Source of the DNA: Phallusia mammillata
Taxonomy: Eukaryota > Chordata > Ascidiacea > Phlebobranchia > Ascidiidae
DNA length: 64,000 bases
Direction of reading: 5' to 3'
Assembly: GCA_003260075.1 (NCBI GenBank)
Contig: QLIY01000283.1
Span: 70,686-134,685, forward strand
Position 1 is the stretch's first letter. Every line of letters begins with the position of its first letter. The translations under genes were made by a program, and so were the position numbers. The notes under the pieces were generated by a model. It was not told where the DNA came from. It was given only the letters and a program-made list of their open reading frames with translations, and did no database searches. Positions 49,501 to 61,276 of this stretch are shown piece after piece.

Positions 49501-52500
49501 TGATGTGTTTTTTAAGTTGGATGTCTTTTGGTTAACGCAAATGTGTTTTGGTATTAGGCACAAAAGATGGAAACGACTGGGTAAGGGGGGGGGGACTTGG
49601 TGCTTGACCAAACAGAACGTTTGCAGTTTAGCCCATCCCTGTGGTTTTTGGCTAAAAAAACATATCAGTCCAACTCTGATGTATTGCTGATGTGTTTTTT
49701 TAAGTTGGATGTCTTTTGGTTAATGCAAATGTGTTTTGGTATTAGGCACAAAAGATGGAAACGACTGGGTAATGCTTCATGAATTATGTGTGCTCTGTCA
49801 TGTATGTGTGGAAAATAATTTAGGTTGTGTTTTGTATGGTCATAACAAAAAAAACTATGAAAGAATCTTCTTGTGTGTGTTTGTGTTTGATCATTGTGTT
49901 TATGATCTGTGATGTGGTTTAACTGTCGGTAGTGAGGTAGGCATCACACAAATCTGTGTTTTTTAATGTTGTGATTGGGGGGGGGGGTTGTGTGTGTTTG
50001 TGTTTGATCATTGTGTTTATGATCTGTGATGTGGTATAACTGTCAGTAGTGAGGTAGGCATCACACAAATCTGTGTTTTTTAATGTTGTGATTCTTATTG
50101 TGTCAATGCCTTAATTGTAGACTGTATACATGATTTGAAATGTGTTTTCTGTGGCAAATCATTGAGAAAATATAACAATTTTAGGCTGTGAACTTTAGGC
50201 TGCTCTCTTTTTTTGAAAAGCTTGTTGCATAATAATATTTTGTGTCCCCTTTTAATCATGAAACACAGTTTTTCAGAAGTTTCATAAAAATTAGTTGTCA
50301 AATTTTCAATATTACTTTTCTCAAGGATAAGTATCTGAAAATTTGCATTGTAACTTTTGATTCTTGTTGTTTCATTAATCATTTGTTATAACACAAGCCC
50401 ACAAAGAACTTTTTTTAAGTTGCTGAATTTGTACAACAGATAATCATAGAACAGCCTTTTAATGCCTTGCTGTTGTATTTCAGCAACAAGGAAGCACTTC
50501 CACATCAACAGACAACAGTCAACAGCAACAAAAGACTCTACAGCAGCTTCTGACAGCTGTTTCCAACCTTAAAAATGCTACTACCACCCACCAAACTACC
50601 TCTACAGCTACCACTAAACCCGTTACATCTAGTACTGCACAAAATACTATAAACAATGCCACCACCGTAATGCCGGAGGCTGCGAAAATTGCAGAAAGCA
50701 GAAAATCTGTGCCATCCCCTTTGTCTCTTATTCATGAAATCAAACAGAATTTGAGCAAAAAGACTGAATCTGCAGTTTCGGTGAAGTCAGTTTCTAAAAC
50801 CAAACCTCAGTATGTATATACAGTTCCTGCGTCATCAACAGTTAAACTTGCTAAAGTACCAGAAAATGCTATGATGACCACTGGTGGAGGTGTACTTTCC
50901 TTGGCCAACAGGCGAGCAAGTGCAGAAAGTACTGATAACACTTTCAAAAAGACTGTCACTCGAAGGCATTCGACACAGGAAAGGGTCTCAAAGTCACAAA
51001 ACTCTGAAAATAGGAGGCAAAATGTCCACGAGAGCAACCAGATTACTGTGTTTGTTGACCAAGTGGATAAACAGTCTTCGAAAGCCAAGTCTAGTCAAGC
51101 ACTTGATGATACTTATATGCTGGATAGTGACTTATTAGGCATTGATGAAGCAACAAATGAAATACCAACGCAGGATGGTAATTTGTCTGAAATGGACCTG
51201 TTAGCCTGTAAGGACCTTCCACTTCATGCAAGTGAGCCTTTTGTTGAATCAAAAACTAACTTTTTAAGTCTTAATGCGCAAACTCCAAGGGTGTTTTACA
51301 CTGATCCCAATGCTGCCCCTGTACCATTAATACACATTAAACCTGGAAAATCATCTGAAAAAGAGCAAACCAAAACAACGCTTACATCAAAATCTGCAAC
51401 TAAAGAAACCACTAGTAGTTCATCAACACTTGCTGCTGTCGCCAAAGACTCTAACTCCAATGAAACAAATGATATTTGTAATGTGAATGAAGAGGTTGGT
51501 GTTAAAGAGCAGGAGGTTTTGCAGAAAATGAAAAAGGTTCCACTAAGACGGAGCATGGCTGCCTCTGAAATTTTGGAGGACTTTGATGTCAATGAAGTCC
51601 TGCATCAGGTACATAGTAAATTTTTGTCTCATTATTGTGTATAAGTTAAAGTTATAATGCAGATAACTTCGAAGTCAATATGTTACAAAACAAAACATAT
51701 AATTAAACTACAACAAACAATTTTAACATATTTATTTTTATTACACTCGTAGTGTGCAGCAGAGTTGTAAGTTGGGCCGGGTTTGCAGAGTCAGCAGAGT
51801 TGTAAGAATGTAAATATATATAACAAGCTCGATTCAGGCCTGACTTTACCCTCCATAATTTGTGACATAATTTTACCAACTTTAAGGCTTTTTTATGGTC
51901 GCATTTTAGGCTTGTACTTGAGTTTGCTCCTTATAACATGCTTACAACACTGGAATGAACTGTGTATATTATCACTAATTTCCTGTATCATTGTTTATTG
52001 CAATTTTGCCTTGACATAATCAGTCCATTTTTTATGCCAAGCTGCCAGTATCAAGCAGTGAACAGCCCGATGTATTGGATTTGCGCACAGACGCAACTAT
52101 TGATGAGGTGGCTATTCAAGAAACAGTTGAATGCGCAGAAGAAAGTGATTCTGAGCAACATCAGCCAATGCTATTTAACAAACTTCCAGCATACCTTTAC
52201 TCTGGCAAAGTCCTAAGTTCAGGTTAGAGCAACTTTCCATCTAGAATTTAATTTGCAATTCATAAATATCATAAGCTTCGAATAATATATAAATCTGTAA
52301 TTTGTATTTTGACTATGGACTTGTTTTAAAAGTCAATGTTAAAGAGCTCAATTCAAAATATGGCATATTTTATTGTCTAAAAATCTGTATATACTTGGTC
52401 TTAGATTTTGTTTTGTAGACCTTTTTTGCCCCTGACTTTAGGTATCTGACTTTATGAATGTGTTTTGTATTTTGGGTGTTTTGTGGCTAATTACAAGCAG

Positions 52501-55500
52501 TTAACAAAAGCTATTTAGAAGTTTTGTGGTATTATTTGAAATACACAAAGCTTTATAAGTTTTATTCTGTGCAATTTAGAACCTTGTTTCACTTTGTGCA
52601 ATTTAGCTATAAACATTTCGGGTCAAATTGGTTCTAAACGGCAACCTCAAACTTTTAGGTACCACCACAAGTTCCTGTTCAGGGGATTTCCCTAATGACT
52701 CGGCTGTAAAAGGTTTAAAAGACCTAAACCACGACCCCTTGATTGGCAGCTTGGAAAAGCACAGCGATTTCGAGGAATTGCATTACAACAAGCTGCCACA
52801 TTACCTTCGTGGTGGGAAGGCCTTTCCAGGGTAAGTTCAAGTATTGACAATTATAGTTTAAGTTGTTACTAAAGATGAAACCGAATATTTGCAAGTTTGC
52901 CCAATAAATTCTGAAAGACTACTAAAATTGTTATTGTTGGAAAAAAACAACTGTATATAATTGTGCTGTTGGTATTAGAGCAGTTGTTTTGGGTGAATTA
53001 TCAGCTTTGTAAAAAATGGTGCACTAACAGATAGCAAAAAAAGTTAGTTTAAATATCCTTTAAGTTGAAGACTGATTTTTCTGAATCATCTGTTAAATCA
53101 TCTGGTTTCTTTATTGGTCCGTTACGGGGTAAGAAGTGTAAGAAACATCAGCTTGTTGTCCTTTTTCTTACAGTTCCTTAACCCATACCCTTCAGTTGTT
53201 ATTTAACTAATTTTTGACGCATATCTTTTATTATTTATGACTGACATCATGCAATTACGTAATGTGTGACAAGGGCTATAGTCAGGGTTGCCATACCGTC
53301 CTTATTTCTAAGATTTGTCCTTATTTTAAAGGGCTATGTCTTAGAAAAGTTCATTGTCCTTATTTCTAAGAAATGTCCTTATTTGGCTGTAGTCCTTCTT
53401 TTGTCTTATTTTCAACAAATACAAGTCAAATCCCTGCTACAAGTAACAGTGAGTCTAGACCTGAGCTGTCGTGAGATGCACAAAATATTTTCTAGGAACA
53501 ACGAGTTACTGAAACAGAATGTTTCTGTCAAAAATATTGCAAATATTATGTCATGACTCGTAAGTTTATAATTGCAAAGATTTGTTTAAAAACGTTTGTT
53601 TCGTTTCGGCAAAAAAAATGATTTTTCAGTTGTCCTTATTTTTGGTTTCAAGTCGATGGCAACCCTGGGGGGGGGGCTGTTTCTGTCAAAAATATTGCAA
53701 ATATTATGATTGCAAAGATTTGTTTAAAAACGTTTGTTTCGTTTCGGCAAAAAAATTGATTTTTCAGTTGTCCTTATTTTTGGTTTCAAGTCGATGGCAA
53801 CCCTGGCTATAGTTGTACATTACGTTCTAGCAAAAAAATGTTTTAACTATAACGACATTAAAACTTGTTTTGTGTTTTTAATAAAACCAATCATTTTTCA
53901 TCAGAATGGCTAAGAGCATGTCATCACGTAGGTCAAGCGGAAATCTGGCAACTAGTTCAGGAAGCTTAGACAACTACCCTGTTCTGAAACGCACACCAGA
54001 GGGCGCCCTTGTCAACACAAGAGAACTCTTCTACTCCAGGTTACCATCATACCTGAGGTAATTTTTGCCTTAAGGTGTCACATCATCATGACTATTTTTA
54101 CAAATACTGTAAACATCGGTTAAGGACCTGTTTGGACCCAAAAAATTGTACGGATTAGGCGAAGATCCGGATTAAAAAATGCTGTGTAACTGCCGCGCTT
54201 TAACCATTATTATCCATCAATTGTGTTCGCAACTATTTTGCGCTCCATAACGTTTTAACGTTGCGCAGCTATTTCCGGCTTGGTGATTATTTTAGTGCAA
54301 TTTTGTTGCTATGTTGTCTTTCACCAAGCGAAATAAATTCAACTGATTAACCGATGTCGATTAGTTAAAGCCTTACCACATTAAAATCATTTATACCTCG
54401 AGTTTTGTCCGAATTTTGCGAAGATCAGGATTAACCGAACCCGATTTAACCGAGATTGACTGTACCTTTTGAATGCAAACTTAAAACCGGGTTGTTTTGG
54501 TAAATTTATCTAAAACGGACCAAATTGCAATGTTTGCTAAATTACATGGAAATGACAAGAGGCCTTTCACCACATAAGATACTACGTCACTCGCCTTGGG
54601 CGTCATTTCAATCTGAAGAGATTCTATTTTGCTGTGTCATGCCTATACAATTATTATTTCACAAAAACAATCACAGTACGCCAGGCCCATTGATGGCGCC
54701 ATACCGAATCAGCCGGTCACCAAGCATTCCTCACCATATGGCAAGGCGAAGGCTAGAAAAATCTAGCGGTGGGATTCTGACCCACGACAGGAGTCTTTCC
54801 GGGACTCATTTCAGGGCTGATCCCAGTTATGAATTTATGTTCATCTTAACAGATCACAAAAACAATGTATTTTTTATGACTCAGCCTCATAGCTAGTTTA
54901 GCTAGTATAGATGATTTCACTTAATGGATTTATTTGTTTGGCAGCGCTGGTCGTTATCACGTGGTCGACACCGTCACCGAACCACCTCCGCCAGAAGATG
55001 ACACTGTTACCCCGGAAACCATGTGGAAGCAGGACCAAGAGGAAAAGTAAGTCATAAGGGTGGAAATCTCCTTGAGGGACATCACCTATTTTCACCAAAA
55101 AACTTGGTTAAGCTAACCACCGTTACGGCATTAACTTTGGTATCTAATGGTGTACTTAAGCATGCCATCACTAGAATCTCCCAGCTTGTTGCTTGATGGA
55201 TGAAGACTAAAATGAACCTTATGCTTGCTGATTCAGGTTTAGGAAGAACATAAATTAACTTACCTTTGTTTATCGTGCACTGTACTACGCGCATTCGGTG
55301 TTATTTACCCTGATGAAGGCGACCTGTATAGGACGTCGAAACGTCGGAATAAATTACATTTGCCAGAAGAGCTCTACAAACTTGATATTATGTCTGGCAG
55401 CACACATTTGCCAGAAGAGCTGTACAAACTGGATATTATGCCTGGCAGCAATAGCTTATACTGGACTTGATAAAATTGATATTATGCCTGGCAACAACAG

Positions 55501-58500
55501 CTTATTTAAGAGGAGGCTAGGTTTGACACATACATACTTATATGGATGGATTACGATATCTTGTAATTACGTAAATATGGGCGCAAGTTATATTCAGTGC
55601 GACTACGTTGCCTAAAAGCCGTATCATTGTATTTCGTCTTTATAGCATTATCGGTATCTTATTCAAATAGAACTTAACATTTTTCGCACTCTCGTTTTGA
55701 CAGGCGCAAGAAGCGAGAGAAAAAGAAAAAACGCAAAAAGAAGAGAAAGAAACAAAGCAAGAAGAAGGACAAACAGTTGGAGAAAGACCGCCTTCTCTAC
55801 TCAAAGTTACCGCATTATTTTCTCGCTGGTCGACGCTCATTGGTTCCCGATCGTCGAGCCTCGGAGCAGTCATATTCGTCCTCGCTTTCTGATTCGTCGG
55901 GATCTGAAGACCAGGAGGCTCACACTAGTTACAGGTATAAAGTACATTATACTTGAGTTTGTAGATTTTCATGTACCGCATATTGTACGCACACACGTTC
56001 TTGCCTATCAAAGAGGTTTTGAATACTAGTACTTCGTATACTTACATAATGCAACATATCTTTATTTGGAAGATTTCTTTGAATCGATATATCTCGTTTA
56101 CAGGTCACGTGCTTACCGACAATCGTACTCGCCCAAGCGTGACCGTTCCGCTTCGCAAAGCAGCTGGAGTTCGAGATCGCCTTCCAGGAGTCCAGAGTAA
56201 GCCGAAATTCATTATTCATTTGTGTTTTCATTTGTCTCATACGCATTTAGTAAACCCCTGACCGCTGAAAACGAGACAAATTTTGAATCTAATTAAAATA
56301 ACGAAATCATAGTACGCCGGGTCTATCAAAGGCGCCATACGGCTAAAAGGCGGTCTCCCAAGCATTCCCATGTGGCTAAGGATAAGCTAACATTACGGCA
56401 ATTTGACATTGACTTGAATTTCTGAGTATATTTTTGCAGTCGGTCTTGGAGGACACAACGGTACAAAGTCACGGAAAGGTCACCTGCTCGACACGTGTCC
56501 TACAGCTCATCCGATTCTGACTACCCTACGAGCAGGTACGTTATTTTATACACGAAATAAAATAACTTACACTTATATTTCCAAATCGCGGAATATTTCG
56601 TAAACTAATCAGTAGCGCCTGAATGTAAAATATATTTTGCTTTCAAATCAATTTTCCTTTTTAAAAAGCCAATGGTTTCTAACCTTCGTAACTTATATTG
56701 TTTTTTTAATTTAGAGAAAAGCTACCTAAATTGTTAAAAAATACGATAAATTTGCCGTATAATCTGAAGATTTGTTAAACGAGTACAGCAATACAGTAAA
56801 TTTCGGTTAATGGGGACCCGTTTGGACCCAAAAACTGTCCGGATCAGACGAAGATCCGGATTAACCGATGTCGATTAGTTACCACATTACAAATCATTTG
56901 TAGCTCAAGCTTTGTTCAAATTGGGCGAAGATCCGGATTAACCGAATCCGGTTTAACCGAGGTTTAGTGTAATACAACTGATAAACAATCTGATGTTTGG
57001 TTTTTAACGTTTAGAACGAAATCCACCCGCAAACGACGTCGTTCACCTTACTCGAGCGATTCAGATTGGGAAGGAAAGCGAAGAAAACGGCTTGACGATA
57101 AAAATCGTGAACTAAAGGTGGGAAAAGGGGGCGTGGCTCCTAAAAGTGGGCGTGGTCACCTCGGTCTGTGCCAGTGTGGTTAAGTATAGGATTTTTCTTT
57201 TCGCAGAACAAGGCCATTCAGGAAAGAAGGGTGATGTACGTAGGCGGTATCGACGATGACGTCACGAAGATCGATTTGCGTCGAAGGTTCGAGAAGTTTG
57301 GAACGATCGAAGAAATTTCGTTACATTTTAGAAGAGACCGGTAAATATAATAAATATTGTCTTTGAATTTTTTCATACAGAATTAGCTCCCAAGATACAC
57401 CCATACGTCATCGTTTTTTGATGACGTCACAGCACTATGACATCATTTTTTAGAATTTTATGGAAAAATAAGTTTTTGTTTTTTTTTGTATTTTTCAATC
57501 CCGAACATTTTTTTGGTTGTCATAGCGACAGTTACGCGTTCGTAACGTTCCGCTTCACTTGCGACACGTTCGAGGCGATCGAGAAAGGCAACAGTGACGT
57601 CACACAGGTGAAGTACACTCTCTGCTTCGGCGGTCGACGCGAGTTTTGCCAAGTCGAGTATGCGGATCTCGGTGAGTACTCAACACTTAAACTTCTACTA
57701 AAAGTCGAGTTATACAAAACCTATTTACCTGTGATTTTTAAGTTAAAACAATCAGTGGAACTGTCAATTTCTGTTGCGCGGGACATCTAATGCTTTTTGT
57801 TTTGTTAGCAGCAATACTGGTTGCTATGGCCGTTGACATAAATCAACACTTTTGGGGAGAAAATTGTGGGTTATATTTACGAAATTATATGATGAGCGAA
57901 ATTGAAATTACGTTACGACGAAATTCATTAAAAACTTCAAATCGACGAATTTATTCCAAAAATTAATTTTCAGGTCAAAATTTAAAGAGCAAATATGCGT
58001 TATTTTATTGTTATGTCATAATAGCTTAAGCATTCTGCAGAACCCGAAGTGTTAGATCATGAAATGCTTATTACCGTAGTTTAAAAAAGACAGTTGTGTA
58101 ACAGAAAACAATTTTTGCATTTTTTGCACTTAATTTATGCTTCAAAAAACGGGGGGGGGGGGTGAAATGCTGATTACCGTGGTATAATAAAACCATGCCC
58201 ATTTTGCCTATTTATGGCAACTAAATAGAAAATTAATTTTGCATCTTTTGCTATTAATTCATACATCAAAAGACAGTTGTGTAACGGAAAATAAATTTTG
58301 CGTTTTTTGTCATTGATATATGCTTCAAAAAACGGTTGTTTGATTAATAAGCAAAAACCTTGGTTTGGCCATTTTTAAACGCAATAACATCAGTTCAACA
58401 TAGAGAACTGAATTCAAATTTGTTCTAAAAGCTTTTGTTGTTTTGTCCAGACGAGGCACCAGAGAGCAACCAGCAGAGAACAGACGAAGACGACTTCGAC

Positions 58501-58530
58501 ACATTACTTAAAAAAGCAATGCGCCGATGA
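42157..58530 (+). CDS. PPARGC1: PGC-1 family transcriptional coactivator
   Basis: Twenty-one coding exons join in frame: 42157-42219, 42989-43222, 44393-44824, 45379-45483, 45889-46015, 46681-46873, 47076-47143, 47407-47481, 47861-49170, 50484-51608, 52042-52222, 52659-52830, 53905-54057, 54945-55046, 55704-55934, 56104-56196, 56440-56535, 57015-57117, 57207-57340, 57526-57671 and 58451-58530. As assembled this is 1740 aa; about 1701 without a false duplication in exon 3. Conserved PGC-1 blocks: DWYSDTSEI and ENEAGLLEAL (N-terminal activation region), LxxLL boxes LDELL and LKQLL, PFTELLKHF, an HCF-binding EHDY (48052-48063), LENK-SDW in exon 8, Lys/Ser/Arg-rich exons 15-18, an RRM (RNP2-like VMYVGG; RNP1-like DSYAFVTF) and terminal DFDTLLKKAMRR. 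Nuclear coactivator of mitochondrial and metabolic genes. Unusually, it has four Y-x-K/R-LP-x-Y motifs. Large exons 9-10 are Ser/Thr/Gln-rich and poorly conserved. Confidence 0.93.
42489..42513 (+). pseudogene. False partial copy of PPARGC1 exon 2
   Basis: The first 25 bases of exon 2 with its acceptor, cut off by the G10 run at 42514-42523. The full exon follows at 42989 with the same upstream sequence. It is an assembly duplicate rather than an alternative exon. Confidence 0.85.
42514..42523. other. G10 join in PPARGC1 intron 1
   Basis: After the run, sequence from about 42382 onward (TTTATGCACCTGCC) starts again. Confidence 0.9.
43363..43704. mobile_element. hAT-type MITE nested in another MITE, containing a 97-base poly-G
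   Basis: Ends CAGGGGTGGGCAACCT and AGGTTGCCCACCCCTG are perfect inverted repeats. The octamer AGTTAAAG is exactly repeated at 43355-43362 and 43705-43712. The interior has GGGCCGCA-type sequence and a pure G-run at 43405-43501. Confidence 0.92.
43405..43501. other. 97-base poly-G run
   Basis: Uninterrupted G. A polyglycine frame across it is not a gene. It is likely an assembly fill or placeholder inside the hAT MITE. Confidence 0.9.
44079..44088. other. G10 join in PPARGC1 intron 2
   Basis: Positions 43925-44078 and 44089-44253 are near-identical copies. Confidence 0.9.
44526..44536. other. G-run join inside PPARGC1 exon 3
   Basis: Positions 44420-44525 and 44537-44642 are copies with two or three synonymous differences. 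The offset is 117 bp, so the frame is kept and 39 codons are falsely doubled. Confidence 0.9.
45587..45764. mobile_element. MITE with long terminal inverted repeats in PPARGC1 intron 4
   Basis: Left arm 45598-45639 (core TTTCGGCAAATGCTCATG) pairs with right arm 45712-45752 (core CATGAGCATTTGCCGAAA). About 40 bp of inverted repeat with a 70-bp centre. No target duplication was identified. Confidence 0.75.
47563..47745. repeat. Possible degraded hAT-like MITE in PPARGC1 intron 8
   Basis: It starts CCAGGGGTGTGCAAATGTT and includes GGGCCACAAC, like other hAT MITEs here. The right end is not clear. Confidence 0.35.
49585..49594. other. G10 join in PPARGC1 intron 9
   Basis: Positions 49410-49584 and 49595-49773 are near-identical copies. 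Confidence 0.9.
49977..49987. other. G-run join in PPARGC1 intron 9
   Basis: Positions 49874-49976 and 49988-50092 are copies differing at a few bases. Confidence 0.9.
53667..53676. other. G10 join in PPARGC1 intron 12
   Basis: Positions 53519-53666 and 53677-53805 are copies. The left has about 20 extra bases. Confidence 0.9.
54107..54462. mobile_element. TA-flanked MITE in PPARGC1 intron 13
   Basis: Ends CTGTAAACATCGGTTAA and, inverted, TTAACCGAGATTGACTG, bounded by TA at 54105-54106 and 54463-54464. Internal GAAGATCCGGATTA and its relatives are shared with the elements at 43280 and 56794. Confidence 0.75.
54660..54820. repeat. Dispersed repeat, possibly SINE
   Basis: CAGTACGCCAGGCCCATTG through GGCAAGGCGAAG recurs in diverged form at 56310-56390 (AGTACGCCGGGTCTATC). 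GGGATTCTGACCC vaguely resembles a tRNA B box. No A-rich tail was identified. Confidence 0.4.
55357..55500. repeat. Minisatellite of about 48 bp, three units
   Basis: Units contain ACATTTGCCAGAAGAGCT and GATATTATGCCTGGCAGCA. The first two are close and the third is diverged. It sits just after CTGATGAAGGCGACC and GACGTCGAAACGTCGG, a phrase common near reverse-transcriptase type repeats, so it may be part of a retroelement 3' end. Confidence 0.6.
56794..56969. mobile_element. TA-flanked MITE in PPARGC1 intron 17
   Basis: Ends CAGTAAATTTCGGTTAA and, inverted, AACCGAGGTTTAGTG, bounded by TA (56792-56793 and 56970-56971). GCGAAGATCCGGATTAACCG is an internal inverted or direct motif of this family. 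Confidence 0.8.
58151..58162. other. G-run join in PPARGC1 intron 20
   Basis: Sequence before (about 58060-58150) restarts after the run (58163-58335) with an insertion. Confidence 0.8.
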
Positions 58531-59902
58531 CCCAGGAAAATTTCTTACTGCTACAACATGTAGTGGTAACTCCTTGTATTGCAAAAGAAACTACCTAAAA
58601 TTGGCTACTACCCAGTTTAACCTCAAAATGCTGTTTTAAACGATTGTAGGTTTCAAGCTACAATTATGAACAATATAGGCCATTCGGCCAAGTTCCTGCC
58701 CAATATTTACACCTTTTGGGTTTCGGACTAAAAAAAATTATGAACAGCGACATTTAGTGGTGGATGTTTGTCAAAAACAACAACACTTCGTATGATTTCT
58801 ATTGGAATCAAATTTGATACTTGTGGTATGCGAACAAATACGTATGAAGTCCTTGTGGCTGGTTCCACTCCCGAATTTTGTTTGTTTGTTTGTTTTACGA
58901 TTGTTATTACTATTGTTGTTGTTATGGTGGGTGCTAGTGTTTCCATATTTGTTCACCATTTTATGTCCATTGCATTTTTATGTTCCATCCAGAATACGAG
59001 GTTTTATTGGGAATATTGGAAACGCCGAAAAGACTGTTTTCCCTGTAAGAAGGCTTTAATGCAGTGATTCCCACATTTTTTTAGACTTTGGCATAATTTT
59101 CAGGCTCGAAACGCACAAAAGTTTGTTCAAAGGTAATCAATTGCAAATTTGTATATGACTGCTAAAACTGCTTTTGGTACCAAGTGACATAAGGTTTTAG
59201 CATTCTACACCTTTATTTTGTCATTAAATCCTAAACTATGAGAATAACACTCCATAAAACGGATATTGCAAGGCATACAGTTTGGGGATCACTGCTTTAA
59301 AGGCCTATTTTTTCTTTTAAACTGTTTTAAACGACAAAACTTTTCGTTTCAATGGTATTTTTGACACTCGAAAAACCAACTACTACCAACTCGAAAAGAT
59401 AATTAATCCAACTCCAAGTCTTGAAAGTCTTGTCTTTTAAGGTTCAACCCCTAGTCTACACGTCAATATATGTTGCACTACTCAGTTTTATTCTGTTAAA
59501 TTTACTGGAATACACATTCTGAGCTGTGCGAGGTTTGACGTAGCACACACATCTAAATCCCAGTCATTTCTAATGTTACATTGTTTGGGTAACGAACCCT
59601 TTGTGTTTGTCATTTTTTCGTTCATCTAATGTTCCAAACTGTCACTGCCAACACCATTGTATCGTCTATCGACGTAGTTTGTGTTTTGTCTTACATTTCA
59701 GCGCCATTGCCTTGTTTTCCGTTCTCGAATGTGCACTTGGGTGGGCCTCGCGTGTGTTGTTTTTTTTTGTTTTTTTTTCGGTTGCTGGGTTTTTAATTTA
59801 GCGCACGACAATCGTTATGTTGCCTGTCGACGTGCAAAATAATAAAATCCAAAAATCCGAACTTTTGGGTCTATATTTTATTTCAGTAATTATTGTTTAT
59901 AG
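58531..59902 (+). other. PPARGC1 3' UTR and intergenic
   Basis: No coding signal. An AATAAA at 59841-59846 could end a 1.3-kb 3' UTR. Nothing else is seen. Confidence 0.4.
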
Positions 59903-60346
59903 CACGGGTGTGCAACAGGCGGCCCGCTGGCCACAATCCGGCCCGCCAAGCTATTTAGTGTGACCCTCACCAACACATTGATTCAGAAAAAATGCAATTC
60001 TTCTGGAAATTCAGCAAAATTTTCTACTATGTTTTGGTAAATCTTCTAAGTTGCGATACGAATACGTAACAAGTATAAGCTAAGCTAACCAACGTGTTTT
60101 ACTCGGTGGGATATACAGCAGTTTGCAAGTACTTCACCGAATGTGTCGTAATAATTCCCTATTATCTAGTCGTAAACAATTATTTTGTTGTGAAAGCCAG
60201 AAATTCTCTATGTTTTAGAAAATAAATGTATCAATGCTTTGGAAGAATTTCAAATTTATTGTGTACATAAAAAAAATTGTATGGCACTTGGTTGATATCC
60301 AAAATTGGATAGATGGCCCACGGATAAAAAATGTTACACACCCCTG
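59903..60346. mobile_element. hAT-type MITE inserted in a satellite-like unit
   Basis: It starts CACGGGTGTGCAAC and ends GTTACACACCCCTG. Flanks are GTTTATAG (59895-59902) and GTTTACAG (60347-60354); the duplicated right end at 60545 reads GTTTATAG, an exact match. It includes GGCGGCCCGCTGGCC-type sequence. Confidence 0.8.
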
Positions 60347-60436
60347 GTTTACAGTCCTACATCGCCACCTAGCGGCTGAAAATTGTTGGTTGATTTCTGG
60401 TTCTTATTTGCACCCCAAAGATTCAAAGCACAGACT

Positions 60437-60446
60437 GGGGGGGGGG
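60437..60446. other. G10 join
   Basis: About 60247-60436 and 60447-60635 are near-identical copies. Confidence 0.9.
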
Positions 60447-60544
60447 TTTCAAATTTGTTGTGTACATAAAAAAATTGTGTGGCCCTCCCTTGATATCCAA
60501 AATTGGTTAGATGGCCCACGGATGAAAAATGTTACACACCCCTG

Positions 60545-61276
60545 GTTTATAGTCCTATATCGCCACCTAGCGGCTGAAAATTGTTTGTTGATTTCTGGTT
60601 CTTATTTGCACCCCAAAGATTCAAAGCACAGACTAAGAAGTTTTTTTGCATGCCTACAATAATAAAACTCCGCTAAAGTGCCCACAAAAGATTTGTTTTT
60701 AAAGCAGAACATCGCATTTTAAACGCGAACATTTTTCACAGATACATACAAAAATAAATGTAATGTTTTTAATTGACGTCAATTAATTAACGTGCGTTAC
60801 CCAGAAGCCTTAATTTAATTGCTAAACTTGTTTTTCGAATTTTTTGCAAGAAAACTATGGTTTTATTTTATAAAGATTGTTTACGGTCCTCTATCGCTCC
60901 CTAGCGGCTAAAAGTTGTTTGTTTGTTTCTGGTCCTTAATTGCACCCGAAAAATTCAAAGCACTTGCAATGAAGTTTTTTTGCATGCCTACAATAAAAAA
61001 GCTCCGGTGAATGCCCACAAAAAGATTTGTTTTTTGAGCATTTTCAACGCGAACATTTTTCATGGATACATCACAAAAATAAATTTAATTTTGTTTTTGT
61101 TTGTCGTCAATTAATATGCGTTACACAGAAGCCTTAAATTACTTGCTAAACTTGTTTTTCGGAGTTTCCGCACGAAAATTCTAGGTTTGAATTTTTTAAG
61201 ATTGTTTACGATACTCTATCGCGCCCTAGCGGTTAAAATACTTTTTACCGCTTGGGTGCGATAGAGGACTGTGAAC
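60545..61276. repeat. Tandem repeat, period about 330 bp, closed by an inverted end
   Basis: Unit starts (GTTTACNGTCCTCTATCGC, CCCTAGCGG) occur at 60545, 60879 and 61204. At 61248-61276 the same end appears inverted. This looks like a MITE whose body was tandemly copied. No open frame. Confidence 0.75.

Noticed and set aside
54525..54896. 123-codon plus-strand frame in PPARGC1 intron 13
   Set aside because: It covers a dispersed repeat and has no domain; the surrounding exons splice in frame without it.
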